34,397 nucleotides of DNA from Gemmatimonadota bacterium (GTDB lineage Bacteria; Gemmatimonadota; Gemmatimonadetes; Gemmatimonadales; Gemmatimonadaceae): NCBI GenBank assembly GCA_003152485.1, contig PMAE01000010.1, positions 2,900 to 37,296 of the forward strand, given 5' to 3'. Below are positions 15,272 through 23,790 of the stretch, one piece after another. The translations under genes and the position numbers were made by a program. Under the pieces are notes generated by a model. The model saw only the letters and a program-made list of their open reading frames with translations. It did no database searches and had not been told where the DNA came from. Positions within the stretch are counted from its first letter, which is position 1. Each line of letters starts with the position of its first letter.

Positions 15272-16552
15272 TTATGCTCGCGCGGCAATCGGCACGGCGG
15301 GCTGCTCCATGCGTCGCGCCGTTTCCTCAGGGATCCCCAGGTTGTCCGTCATGAGTGCCGGCGGGATGTTGTGCATCCACGCGGCCAACCCAATCTCCTG
15401 GTAAAAACCGCTGTTGAAGCCCGCGATGATGCGGCACTGCTCGCTCCCGACGTTCTCGATGTGGTGGCCGTAGCCTCGCGGGATGTAGGTCGCGTCGCCC
15501 GCGCTCACGTCTTCCGTGCGGACGCGGCCACTGGAGCCGAAGACCGTGAGTCGTGCCTGGCCGGTCACGTAGTATTGCCACTCATCGGCGTTGGGATGCC
15601 AGTGCATCGTGCGCAGCCCGCCCGGAGCGATCGTGAGATACGCGCCCGTCATCCCCCCGGAGATCGGAAACTCCACCGACGAGACGATACGGATCGTCCC
15701 CCCGGGTGATTCACGCGGCGCCTGAGCCAGCAATCGGTACTTGTGCGTCACAGGCGCGTCGTGTGCCGCGCCATCCGGACGGGCGACCGCGTCGGCGGAT
15801 GGTACGCGGCCGGGTCCGATGTACAGCTCACCTTTCGGCACTTTGGCAAACACCGACTCCGCTACGCCGAAGTTCTGGGCCAGGACGTGGGTCGGTGTCA
15901 ACGACGTCCAGTCTGTGAGACTGAATGTTCCGTACTCGGAAAAATGACCGTTGTCGAAAATCAGCACGAAGTGGCACTCGCCAGGCCCCGAGCCCTGAAT
16001 CGAGTGCGCGAAGCCCCGCGGGAAATACCACACGTCGCCCGGTCCGAAGTTGTTGATCTCGCTCCGACCTTCAGGATCGAACGTGGTGGTTTGGCAATGC
16101 CCGGTGACGACGAACGCCCACTCGGCCGCCAAGGCGTGCCAATGCAGCTCGCGGATGGCGCCGGGTTGGAGTCGCATCGAGACGCCCGCCAATCCCTCGG
16201 CCACCGGCATCTGCTTGACGGTCGATTCCTTTGCGGAGCCGACCGCGTAGACGCGGCCTGTCTGCGATTCCATCGGGTACCGAAACGCGGGGAGCGGCTC
16301 GGGCGCGTCCGCGACCGCGGGGTGTGCTTCTCGACCGCTCCGGTCACCCGCCGCCGCGGCGGCGCGATCGACGATCGACCGCGGGAGGAGCGCACCGAGC
16401 GCGGTGGCGCCGCCCAACGCCGCGAAGTGGCGTCGGGATAGCCCAGGCGTGGCCAGCACCTCCGCGTTCGATGCCGCGGGACTCCCCGCCGCGGCTTCCG
16501 ACGGGGTGTGCGCGGCAGGTGTCGTGGTGTCGGTCGGCTGACGGTCGGACAT
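15272..16552 (-). CDS. Tat-exported bicupin, oxalate decarboxylase family
   Basis: Two-cupin protein of 426 residues. A Tat signal is visible (SRRHFAALGGATALGALLP, about 39-57). Each cupin holds a manganese site: ELHWHALAAEW (His137, His139, Glu144, with His183 in GFAHS) and RTMHWHPNADEW, with GYGHH later. The active-site lid that reads SENST in Bacillus OxdC is SEYGT here (205-209), so the essential Glu is kept but Asn and Ser have changed. The expected reaction is oxalate to formate and CO2. Because lid changes shift OxdC toward oxidase activity, the exact reaction is open. Start: ATG 16552 with GAGG six bases upstream. It is followed directly by the peptidase gene. Confidence 0.88.
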   Translation of the reverse strand: MSDRQPTDTTTPAAHTPSEAAAGSPAASNAEVLATPGLSRRHFAALGGATALGALLPRSIVDRAAAAAGDRSGREAHPAVADAPEPLPAFRYPMESQTGRVYAVGSAKESTVKQMPVAEGLAGVSMRLQPGAIRELHWHALAAEWAFVVTGHCQTTTFDPEGRSEINNFGPGDVWYFPRGFAHSIQGSGPGECHFVLIFDNGHFSEYGTFSLTDWTSLTPTHVLAQNFGVAESVFAKVPKGELYIGPGRVPSADAVARPDGAAHDAPVTHKYRLLAQAPRESPGGTIRIVSSVEFPISGGMTGAYLTIAPGGLRTMHWHPNADEWQYYVTGQARLTVFGSSGRVRTEDVSAGDATYIPRGYGHHIENVGSEQCRIIAGFNSGFYQEIGLAAWMHNIPPALMTDNLGIPEETARRMEQPAVPIAARA

Positions 16553-16778
16553 TGGGATCCTCGGGTGGCGCTACGAATGGTGCGCCCGGAATCGCACAGG
16601 GCGTCGGACGTGAACGCTACGCGCCGACGCCACCCGCCGGTAGATGAGGATTGACTGCGAGCGCGAGGGGGCCGCGGTTACGACCCCGGCATAACGGAGA
16701 GGGGGAGGCACCGCGTCTCGGACCGTGCGCGGAGACGGGTCACACCCCGTCCGGGTCCCGAGCCGTCCCGGTGTTCCA

Positions 16779-16793
16779 CCCCGCAGCGCGGGG
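16779..16793 (-). terminator. Hairpin directly after the desaturase gene
   Basis: A six-base-pair GC stem (CCCCGC with GCGGGG, three-base loop) abuts the desaturase stop codon. There is no T-run behind it, so it may be a weak or factor-dependent terminator. The rest of the 240-base gap to the bicupin start is GC-rich with no gene that I can support. Confidence 0.35.
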
Positions 16794-17966
16794 CTATACG
16801 AGCCTGGTTGCCGGCCTCGTCGATCCGAACTGCTTGAGCGTCCGGTAGTGTGACGCGATCGCCGATCGAAGCGTGGGGTACGCGTTATACGGAAGGCCGT
16901 ACTGATCGGCGACATCTTTGACGATCACGCTGATCGCCGGATAATGCACGCTGCAGACGCGCGGGAAGAGATGGTGCTCGACTTGGAAGTTGAGCCCGCC
17001 GACATACCAGGACAGGAGGCGATTCTTCGGGCCGAAGTTGGCCGTCGTCTGCATCTCGTGCAACCACCACTCCTGTGGCATCATCCCCTGGCCGTCCGGT
17101 TCCGGGAAATCGGTCGACTCGACCACGTGCGCCAACTGAAACACGATCCCCAGGATCGCCCCGGCCGTGAAGTGCATGACGAAGAACCCGATCAGCACCT
17201 GCCACCACGCGATCTGCAGGACGAGCAGCGGCACGACCAGCGCGTAGCCGTAGTAGCAGACCTTGGCACCGAATAGGACGGCCAGTTGCGCGGTATCGTG
17301 CCGCTTGTCGCGATAGGGTCCCAGCTCGCTCTTCATCAGCTGCTGGTAGTCTTTGACGAACACCCAATAGAGAGTCGTGAAGCCGTAGAGCACGAAGGCA
17401 TACAGGTGCTGAAAGCGGTGGAACCAGAGCCGTTCGCCGTTGGGCGAAAGGTTGAGGAGCGGTGAGACGGCCAGATCCTCATCCACGCCTTCGATGTTGG
17501 TATACGTGTGGTGGACGATGTTGTGCGTGATCTTCCACAGGTAGCTGCTGGCGCCAAGGACGTCGAACGACATCCCGAGCAACGCATTGATGCGCGGATT
17601 CGAGGAATAGGCGCCATGGAGCGCGTCGTGCGCGATGCCGAAGCCGATGCCCGCCATGCCAACGCCCATCACGACGGCCAGCACCAGCATCTCCCATCGC
17701 GTGAACCGGTTGGTCAGGATCAGGCCGTAGGGAACGAAGGTCAGCGCGAGCAGGAGCACCGTCTTGGCGATCATGCCCGCATTCGCCTTCGACGAGAGTC
17801 GGCGGGTCTCGAAATACGTGGCGACGCGGGCCTTCATCTCCTGCATCGCGTGATCGGGCGTGGCGCGTGCGAAGCGCACCCGACTACGGGAGGGACCCGC
17901 CGGCGGCTCAGCGCGCTCCGGGCGGGATGGCAGAGCAGTCGCGATTGCGTTTGATCGGTGATCCAT
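16794..17966 (-). CDS. Membrane fatty acid desaturase (acyl-lipid/acyl-CoA type)
   Basis: Di-iron integral membrane desaturase, 390 residues, that introduces a double bond into fatty acyl chains. The three histidine boxes are present: HDALH (113-117), HNIVHH (148-153) and QVEHH (in NFQVEHHLFPRVC). Hydrophobic pairs lie at about 66-85, 92-112 and 230-270. The Gln-containing third box is typical of front-end and DesA3/linoleoyl-CoA-type desaturases. The first 40 residues are polar and Arg/Pro-rich. Start: ATG 17966 with GGAG six bases upstream. It seems monocistronic; it may adjust membrane fluidity. Regiospecificity cannot be inferred. Confidence 0.93.
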   Translation of the reverse strand: MDHRSNAIATALPSRPERAEPPAGPSRSRVRFARATPDHAMQEMKARVATYFETRRLSSKANAGMIAKTVLLLALTFVPYGLILTNRFTRWEMLVLAVVMGVGMAGIGFGIAHDALHGAYSSNPRINALLGMSFDVLGASSYLWKITHNIVHHTYTNIEGVDEDLAVSPLLNLSPNGERLWFHRFQHLYAFVLYGFTTLYWVFVKDYQQLMKSELGPYRDKRHDTAQLAVLFGAKVCYYGYALVVPLLVLQIAWWQVLIGFFVMHFTAGAILGIVFQLAHVVESTDFPEPDGQGMMPQEWWLHEMQTTANFGPKNRLLSWYVGGLNFQVEHHLFPRVCSVHYPAISVIVKDVADQYGLPYNAYPTLRSAIASHYRTLKQFGSTRPATRLV

Positions 17967-18170
17967 CGTTCACTCCATGCTCATCAAGTGCGGCACCCGC
18001 GTACCGGGCGACGCCCGACCGCCAGTTCGTTCACCGGCAGCGCCCCAGTACGGGCTACCCTACACTTGCAAGACGATACGTCGCGCCAGACGCGACGGAT
18101 CGCTTCTGTAACGACCACCAGCCCCGGGCAGCCCGCACCCAGCGTTATCGCGGCGCTAAATCATACGACC

Positions 18171-18202
18171 AGCCCGACGGCCCTGGCAAGCGCCGACGGG
18201 CT
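18171..18202 (-). terminator. Stem-loop downstream of the DUF4126-type gene
   Basis: Arms 18171-18181 and 18192-18202 are complementary over ten pairs with one A.A mismatch, around a ten-base loop. The stem stands 30 bases beyond the stop of the membrane-protein gene on the minus strand. The following bases are not a clean T-run, so termination is likely but not certain. Confidence 0.4.
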
Positions 18203-18231
18203 CTGGTCGCGCTTGGCCCGTGCCATCCAGC

Positions 18232-18648
18232 TCACCGTACGAAAGCCAGCATCGCCAAGCAAATCGACACCAGGTCTTCAACCACCGCCGCGGGTAGCGC
18301 GCCGAAGCGATCGATCGCGGCCATTCGTGCTCGGTAGCCGACCAGCGATCCCACCATAGCGCCCGCGGCGCCGACGATGCCACCCGCGATCATCGTCGTC
18401 GTTGTTCCCCCGACCGCCAGCCATCCCACGAACGCACCGCTCGCCACGCGAGCCACGAGCGGACCGGGCGTCGTCCGTGCCGGAGTCGTCGGCAACAGAT
18501 CGACGACCCACTCCCCCACCGCCGCCACGCCGACAATGAGGCCGGCAAGGAGATGGTGTCGAGCGAGGAGTATGGCAGCCGGGGGCGTCATGGTGCGAAG
18601 CCCGGCGGCAAGCCCGAGACCGCAGGCGACGACCAGCGCGACGATCAT
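18232..18648 (-). CDS. DUF4126-type small membrane protein
   Basis: A 138-residue integral membrane protein with about four hydrophobic segments (near 1-20, 33-52, 66-84 and 88-110, plus a C-terminal one). The beginning GLGLAAGLRTMTPPAAI, the central GAFVGWLAVGG and the end VVEDLVSICLAMLAF fit the DUF4126 family of unknown function. Start: ATG 18648, no good ribosome site visible. A 108-base gap separates it from the end of ligD, which runs the same way, so read-through from ku-ligD is possible. I cannot assign a function. Confidence 0.7.
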   Translation of the reverse strand: MIVALVVACGLGLAAGLRTMTPPAAILLARHHLLAGLIVGVAAVGEWVVDLLPTTPARTTPGPLVARVASGAFVGWLAVGGTTTTMIAGGIVGAAGAMVGSLVGYRARMAAIDRFGALPAAVVEDLVSICLAMLAFVR

Positions 18649-18756
18649 GGCTGACGTAAGCTAGTCGCTGGGCCAGCGTGCGGCCTCAACTGCTGGTGTG
18701 CGCGGCCAACGTCGCTCGATCGCTCGCGCTCGCCATCGCCGCCGCGGTGCAGTCCG

Positions 18757-20928
18757 CTATCGACTTCGCGACTGCTTGGGTTTCACAATCGCGACCAGAT
18801 CATTGCGTCGGCGCATGCCGGCCGCCCACAGGTCGCCACGCGCGGTCAGTCGCGCGGGTGCCGTCTCGATCGTGAACGCCGCCGGCGTCAACCCATCCGT
18901 TACCTCGTTCCAGTCCAACGGCATAGACACCTGCGCGAGCGGATGCGGCCGCGCGGCATACACTCCCGCAACGGTCTTCCCTCGAATGTTCTGCAGAAAA
19001 TCGACGTAGACCTGCCGAGCGCCTCGCTTCTGCACCTCCCGTGTGACCGTCGCGCCCTTCGGATGGCGCTCGGCGACCGTGGTGGCGACCAGCTGTGCCG
19101 CGACGCGCGCGGCGTCCTCATTCGTGCCCGGCGCCAACGGCAACACGATGTGGATACCGCTCATCCCCGACGTCTTTGGCACGCCGCGCAACCCGAACTC
19201 GTCGAGCACGTCCTTGACCCACGTCGCCACCTCGACGACCAGCGCGAACGGCGCCGTCTTCCCGGGATCGAGATCGATGATCGTGTAGTCGGGAGAGGCA
19301 ACCGATTGGACGCGGGAATGCCAGGGATCGACGGAAATGCCGCCGAGTTGTACCACGTAGAGCAACGTCGCGAGATCCCCTCCGATTAGGTGTCGAATGA
19401 CATTGCCGCCGGCCTCCACATCAGCGGTGCGCACGCCACGCGGCACCTCGTTGGGCGCTTTGTGTTGATAGAACGCCTGTCCGGTGATCCCATTCGGAAA
19501 CCGGCGTAGCACCAGCGGATGGTCGGCGATCGCAGGCAAGATGCCGGATGCCATCTGCACGTAGTAGCGACAGAGGTCGCCTTTGGTGAAGGCGCGCGCG
19601 GCCCGCGTCTTTGGGAAGAACACCTTGTCCAGGTGCGACAGCGTCAGTGTCACGCCTTTGCCGATGACGAGATCTCCTGTCCCGTCTTCCTCGTGCTCGA
19701 TCGCGTCCAACCGTGCCAGGAGTCGGGCGGCATCCGGCTGGACGCGCGTCTTGGCCGTCGCCGTGGCTGTCGGCTTGGCCGTCGGCTTGGCAGTCGCCGT
19801 GGCGTTCGGCTTGCCAGTCGCCGTGGCAGTCGGCTTGACCGCGCGCGATGGGGCTGTCGGCCGTTTGCTCTGAATGCTCTCCGGCTCCCGATGCACGGCT
19901 ACCGATCGTTTGTCATCACGCAGTCCAAGATACACGGGATGTCGGAGCTTGCCGTCCGGCGTCCACTGCGTGAACCGCACCTGGGCGACCAGCACGGGCC
20001 TGACCCAATGCGCGGGTTGCGGCGTCCGCGGTGGCGCTCCCGAGAATGGCGATCGCACGACGGTCAGCGGTCTGAGCTTGGCGGCGACCCGGGCCAACTC
20101 ACCGTCGGTGAACCCACCGCCGCACAGTCCAGCATACAGGAGCGCGTTGCCTCGGTAGTGACCCAACAGGAGCGCGCCGATGTGCTCACGCGACCCGCGG
20201 GGCTCGGTGTATCCCCCGATCACGAACTCCTGCGAGTGTTCCAGCTTGAGTTTGCGCCAGGCGGGTGACCGGTGCCCCTGATCGTACGCACTGACGGTGC
20301 GCTTGGCGATGATTCCCTCCCATCCCAGACGGCGCGCTTCGCCAAGGAGATGCGCACCATCGTCATCGGGGGTCACTCGTTGCAGGCTCAGGCTCTTGTA
20401 CCGGGTGCGACGAAACAACTGCTCGAGCGCGTCGTGCCTCGTGTGCCACGGCGCGGTGATGAGGTGCTCCTTGCCGGCCGCGAGGAGGTCGAACGCCATC
20501 AGCGTCACCCCGATGGCCGGTGTCGCGACCTCCTCGTGTGTGGCGACCGCCTCGGGTGGCGCCGCGGGCCGTCGTCCGTGGCGCGCCTCCGTGTTCGACC
20601 GGCTTCGCTGTTGGAGATCCGAGAACCGTCCGATGCCGTTCGCGGTGCGGGCGACCAGTTCTCCATCGAGGACCAAATCGCGGAGCTTGGCCCGGGTCGC
20701 CAAGGTGCGGACGGCATCCGCCACATCCGGAAAATCCGCGGTGCGATCGATAGCGTTTCGGGAAAGTAGTCGCACGTCGCCGCCGGAGACCGCGGCCAAG
20801 ATGCGAATGCCGTCGTATTTCGGCTCGAACACCCACCCCTCGCCGCGAGGGATCTCGTCGGCGGTTGTGGCCAGCATCGGGCGGATCGCGGGACGTCCCG
20901 TGACCGGTCGTCTCGTCGATGGGACCAT
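18757..20928 (-). CDS. ligD: DNA ligase D (ligase-polymerase, no phosphoesterase domain)
   Basis: Multifunctional enzyme of bacterial non-homologous end joining, 723 residues. The ATP-dependent ligase domain comes first: nucleotidyl Lys37 in EPKYDGIR, then EGIIAKR and WRKLKLEHSQEFVIGGY, with the OB fold to about 330. A low-complexity linker (about 360-395) made of K-P-T-A-T-A-type repeats follows, then the primase-like polymerase domain with the metal-binding DLDP motif and SGMSGIHIVLPL. The phosphoesterase domain found in many LigD proteins is absent. Start: ATG 20928, seven bases after the ku stop, so ku-ligD form an operon. Confidence 0.95.
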   Translation of the reverse strand: MVPSTRRPVTGRPAIRPMLATTADEIPRGEGWVFEPKYDGIRILAAVSGGDVRLLSRNAIDRTADFPDVADAVRTLATRAKLRDLVLDGELVARTANGIGRFSDLQQRSRSNTEARHGRRPAAPPEAVATHEEVATPAIGVTLMAFDLLAAGKEHLITAPWHTRHDALEQLFRRTRYKSLSLQRVTPDDDGAHLLGEARRLGWEGIIAKRTVSAYDQGHRSPAWRKLKLEHSQEFVIGGYTEPRGSREHIGALLLGHYRGNALLYAGLCGGGFTDGELARVAAKLRPLTVVRSPFSGAPPRTPQPAHWVRPVLVAQVRFTQWTPDGKLRHPVYLGLRDDKRSVAVHREPESIQSKRPTAPSRAVKPTATATGKPNATATAKPTAKPTATATAKTRVQPDAARLLARLDAIEHEEDGTGDLVIGKGVTLTLSHLDKVFFPKTRAARAFTKGDLCRYYVQMASGILPAIADHPLVLRRFPNGITGQAFYQHKAPNEVPRGVRTADVEAGGNVIRHLIGGDLATLLYVVQLGGISVDPWHSRVQSVASPDYTIIDLDPGKTAPFALVVEVATWVKDVLDEFGLRGVPKTSGMSGIHIVLPLAPGTNEDAARVAAQLVATTVAERHPKGATVTREVQKRGARQVYVDFLQNIRGKTVAGVYAARPHPLAQVSMPLDWNEVTDGLTPAAFTIETAPARLTARGDLWAAGMRRRNDLVAIVKPKQSRSR
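19751..19834. repeat. 24-base tandem repeat inside the ligD linker
   Basis: Three 24-base units (19751-19774, 19787-19810, 19811-19834) and one 12-base half unit (19775-19786) share the core TTGGCNGTCGCCGTGGC. They encode the Lys/Pro/Thr/Ala-rich linker between the ligase and polymerase domains. All units keep the reading frame, so copy number can vary without breaking the gene. Confidence 0.85.
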
Positions 20929-20934
20929 GGCGCG

Positions 20935-21774
20935 CTACGCTGAGCGACGAGACGTCGCCGTCTTCCGAGTCGCGGGCTTCGCTTTGCCGGCTTTCGGCCG
21001 CTGCTCCAAGCTCTCGCGCAGTTTGTCCATCAGATCGAGCACCGTGGTTTCCTTTGGGGCCCGTTCCTTGGTCGGGGTGATCTTCTTGCCTTTGAGTTTT
21101 GCGTCGATCACGGTCATGAGATGTTCGCGATAGGTATCCGTGTACTTCTCGGGCTCGAACGGGGCGGAGAGCGCCTCGATCAGTTGCTGCGCCATCCGCA
21201 TCTCCGCCGGCGTGACTTTGGACGTTTGCGTCTTGGGGAAGGTGACCTCCGTGAGGTCGACCAGCTCGTGCGCGAATCGGATCGTCTCGAGCATGAGGGC
21301 ATCGCCCATGGCTTTGATTCCCGCCAGGTGCTCCTTCTGGCGAAGCGTGAATTTCGCGATTCCGACGAGCTCCGACTCGCGAATCGCTTCGCGGAGGAGT
21401 GCGTACGCTTTCTCTCCGTTTTTCTCAGGGAGGAAATAGTACGGCGTGTCGAAGTACCGGGGATCGATCTCCACTTCCTTGACGAAGTCGAGGATGTCGA
21501 TCGTCCGCGAGGCCTCCGGTGCGGCGGCCTTGAGCTCGTCGGCCGTCAGGACGACGAACTTGTCCTTCGCGTACTCGTAGCCTTTGACGATGTCGCTGTA
21601 GGGCACCGCCTTGTCTTCGGCGATGCAGACGCGGTCGTAGCGGATGGGGGACAGATCCTTCTTGTGCAACTGCCGGAAGTGCACCGTCCCTTCGTCAGCC
21701 CGCACCGCCGGGTAGAGTTGGACGGGAATATTGACGAGACCGAACGAGAGGGACCCCTTCCATAGCGCCGCCAT
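20935..21774 (-). CDS. ku: Ku protein, DNA end-binding
   Basis: Bacterial Ku homodimer subunit, 279 residues, which threads onto double-strand break ends and recruits LigD. It begins with the family hallmark MAALWKGSLSFGLVNIPVQLYPAV and contains the core around RYDRVC, VKGYEYAKDKFVVL and PRYFDTPYYFLPEK. From about 255 the tail is Lys/Arg-rich (PKAGKAKPATRKTATSRR), typical of the DNA-contacting C-terminus. Start: ATG 21774 with GAGG upstream (about 21782-21785). The 128-base gap to the CoA-transferase end holds the likely promoter. The gene is followed by ligD after six bases. Confidence 0.97.
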   Translation of the reverse strand: MAALWKGSLSFGLVNIPVQLYPAVRADEGTVHFRQLHKKDLSPIRYDRVCIAEDKAVPYSDIVKGYEYAKDKFVVLTADELKAAAPEASRTIDILDFVKEVEIDPRYFDTPYYFLPEKNGEKAYALLREAIRESELVGIAKFTLRQKEHLAGIKAMGDALMLETIRFAHELVDLTEVTFPKTQTSKVTPAEMRMAQQLIEALSAPFEPEKYTDTYREHLMTVIDAKLKGKKITPTKERAPKETTVLDLMDKLRESLEQRPKAGKAKPATRKTATSRRSA

Positions 21775-21902
21775 GCTGCACCTCGGGGAGAATGTCGAGC
21801 GGGGAATTTACCTGAACTCGCGGTCCCTCGAGCCTGCCGGCCGTCGGCTGACGCACGAACTGTTCCGATGCTCCTTGCCCGAGGGGGGGCCGCCGGGAGT
21901 CA

Positions 21903-22808
21903 TCAGGGCGGCCCCGCCCCAGGTGCGCGGACCGCGACGATTGGAAGCTCGTGCTCGACCGCCCAGAGCTCCCAGTATTCCATGGTGTTGCCAAGAAAGT
22001 GCGACTCGAGCGCGTCGCGGTCCATCTGCGCGTCGTCGGGCGGGCGGCTCGTCGTCCCACCGGTGGCCGCGAGTCCGACCGCACCGCGCACCGCGGACCA
22101 ACTATTCGCCTCGAGCGCGGCGACGGCGACCCATCCGTCGCGCGCCCGATAGAGCCCATAGCCCGGCAGGCCGCCGCCGAACAGGGCGCCGGGCATCGTC
22201 ACCCCGCGGCGGGCGGCTTCCGTGAATTGCGCGGCGACCGCGGCCAGCGCGACCTCCGTGTATCCCGCATCCGCGCCACGTTCGCGCGCGAGCAAGAGTG
22301 CAAGGCTGGCGCTGACCGCTCGCTCGGCGCCCGCGAAATCCGCGAGCAGAATCGTGGGCAGTAGCGGCGGCGCCAGGAGTCCGACCGATGCCTGGTACGT
22401 CAGATCGTGACCGGGTCGTTCGGCATCCGGGGACGCCGATCCGACGATCGCGACGTAACACAGCTTGGGGAACCGCGCGTGCAGTCGCGGCCAGTCGAGT
22501 CCCAATCGTTCGAGCGATGAGGGCCGAGAGGAGGTGACCAACAGGTCGGCATCGACCAGGAGTTGGTCGAGCGTTGGCCGACTGGTCGGATCTTTGAGGT
22601 CGAGCCGCATCACGCGTTGCCCCGCGATCAGTGCGTCGTACCACGGTGGGTGGTATCCCGCGAATGGATCGCCCTCCGGCGGCTCCACCTTCACGATGTC
22701 CGCGCCCAACGCCATGAGCTGGCGAGCCGCCAGCGGCCCGGGGAGATGGGCGGCCAGTGACACCACGTGACATCCGTCGAGCGCGCGTCCGGACGGTCCT
22801 AGGGGCAT
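21903..22808 (-). CDS. Family III CoA-transferase (CaiB/BaiF type)
   Basis: Cytosolic CoA-transferase of class III, 301 residues, moving CoA between carboxylic acids. The N-terminal Rossmann part reads LDGCHVVSLAAHLPGPLAARQLMALGADIVKVEPPEGDPF. The catalytic Asp stands in PGHDLTYQASVG, followed by a linker with LPTILLADFAGAERA and a C-terminal domain with YRARDGWVAVAALE. It is about a quarter shorter than the usual 380-400-residue members, mostly in the middle and the C-terminus, as in a known short subgroup. The substrate is unknown. Start: ATG 22808, no clear ribosome site; it is divergent from vapB. Confidence 0.87.
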   Translation of the reverse strand: MPLGPSGRALDGCHVVSLAAHLPGPLAARQLMALGADIVKVEPPEGDPFAGYHPPWYDALIAGQRVMRLDLKDPTSRPTLDQLLVDADLLVTSSRPSSLERLGLDWPRLHARFPKLCYVAIVGSASPDAERPGHDLTYQASVGLLAPPLLPTILLADFAGAERAVSASLALLLARERGADAGYTEVALAAVAAQFTEAARRGVTMPGALFGGGLPGYGLYRARDGWVAVAALEANSWSAVRGAVGLAATGGTTSRPPDDAQMDRDALESHFLGNTMEYWELWAVEHELPIVAVRAPGAGPP

Positions 22809-22877
22809 TTGGCGTATCGCAAGTGAGGAGGTGATGGCGGCGGTCCTAATCTATTGGCCGGCCGACCGCATCCCAGC

Positions 22878-22913
22878 TTGCCAATGTAGCTACATGTAGC
22901 TACATTGATTTTT
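22878..22913 (+). promoter_or_regulatory. vapBC promoter with embedded tandem palindromic operator
   Basis: Two head-to-tail copies of the self-complementary decamer TGTAGCTACA (22885-22894 and 22895-22904), with flanking AA/TT, give a perfect 24-base palindrome (22883-22906). A -35-like TTGCCA (22878-22883) and a -10-like TACATT (22901-22906) are 17 bases apart, so the palindrome fills the whole spacer and -10. The antitoxin ATG follows 8 bases later. This fits autorepression by antitoxin dimers; the promoter boxes are inferred. Confidence 0.75.
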
Positions 22914-23213
22914 ATGATCTCAACGGGGATTCGGGACCTCAAGAACAACTTGAGCCGATATATCCGGCGCCTTGGCGTCGAGAAGCGTATCGTCGTGACC
23001 GATCACGGCACGGTGGTGGCCGAGTTGCGCCTGCCGGACCCGCAGTCTGAGGATCCTCGTGCCGATCGATACGCGGCGCTCGTGGCCGCCGGGGTGGTGC
23101 ATCCGGCCACGGACGCGGGGGACCCGCTGGCCGATTGGCCTTCTCCCAATGAGCTGTCGCTGCCGCCCGGGACGGTCACCGCGTTGATTGACGAGGACCG
23201 CGCCGATCGCTGA
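22914..23213 (+). CDS. vapB: Type II antitoxin, Phd/YefM-like (VapB partner)
   Basis: A 99-residue antitoxin. The N-terminal DNA-binding fold reads MISTGIRDLKNNLSRYIRRL and VVTDHGTVVAEL, typical of Phd/YefM antitoxins. The rest (about 43-99) is acidic and Pro-rich and would bind and mask the toxin. Start: ATG 22914; an in-frame TTG at 22905 lies within the operator and is less likely. The 3' end overlaps the toxin frame by 26 bases. Autoregulation through the palindrome immediately upstream is expected. Confidence 0.87.
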   Translation: MISTGIRDLKNNLSRYIRRLGVEKRIVVTDHGTVVAELRLPDPQSEDPRADRYAALVAAGVVHPATDAGDPLADWPSPNELSLPPGTVTALIDEDRADR

Positions 23214-23667
23214 GCGCATACCCCGGCGCCGGGCGAGTGTCCCCCCGCCCCCGACGACCGTCTACGTCGAAACGAGCGCGCTGCTCGCGGCCCTGTTGGA
23301 GCAGGATGCGACGGCGCAACAAGTACTGCGCGCCCCTGGCCGCCGTGTGACATCAGCACTGACATTCGCCGAGGCGAATCGTGGCGTCGTACGCGCTCGG
23401 CATAGCGGACGCATCACGCCGGCGCAGGAACGTCGCGCGTTAGGGGCGTTGCAGACGTTCTCCGCCCGCTGCGACATCGTGGATGTCACGGCGCTCATCC
23501 TGGCGAGAGCGGGGCGCCCGTTCCCGATCGAACCGATCCGAACCCTCGACGCGATCCATCTCGCGACCGCTGAATTTCTGGGTGAGCTCCCGCAATTCCT
23601 GACGGTGCTCACGCGCGATGCGAGAGTCCGGGACAATGCGGTGTCGCTTGGATTCGCCACCGCGTAG
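23188..23667 (+). CDS. vapC: PIN-domain ribonuclease toxin (VapC family)
   Basis: Toxin of the pair, 159 residues, a metal-dependent RNase that would cut RNA when the antitoxin is degraded. The acidic residues of the PIN active site are visible: VYVETSALL (Glu where most VapC have Asp), TFAEANRG, RTLDAIHLATAEF and LTRDARVRDNA. The frame offers only a TTG start at 23188, since the valines further in are GTC codons, so translation begins inside the antitoxin gene with a 26-base overlap and a 24-residue basic/Pro-rich leader before the PIN fold. This suggests coupled translation. The exact start is uncertain. Confidence 0.85.
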   Translation: MTRTAPIAERIPRRRASVPPPPTTVYVETSALLAALLEQDATAQQVLRAPGRRVTSALTFAEANRGVVRARHSGRITPAQERRALGALQTFSARCDIVDVTALILARAGRPFPIEPIRTLDAIHLATAEFLGELPQFLTVLTRDARVRDNAVSLGFATA

Positions 23668-23790
23668 CGCACACCCGACGGACTGCAATGCGGCCTCTTC
23701 GCCAGCGGACGGGCGCCCACACGTGACGTTCCCGTGTGACGCGGACAATACGAGGTAAGCCCCCGCTCACGAGCCCCGATCGTCAGGAAG

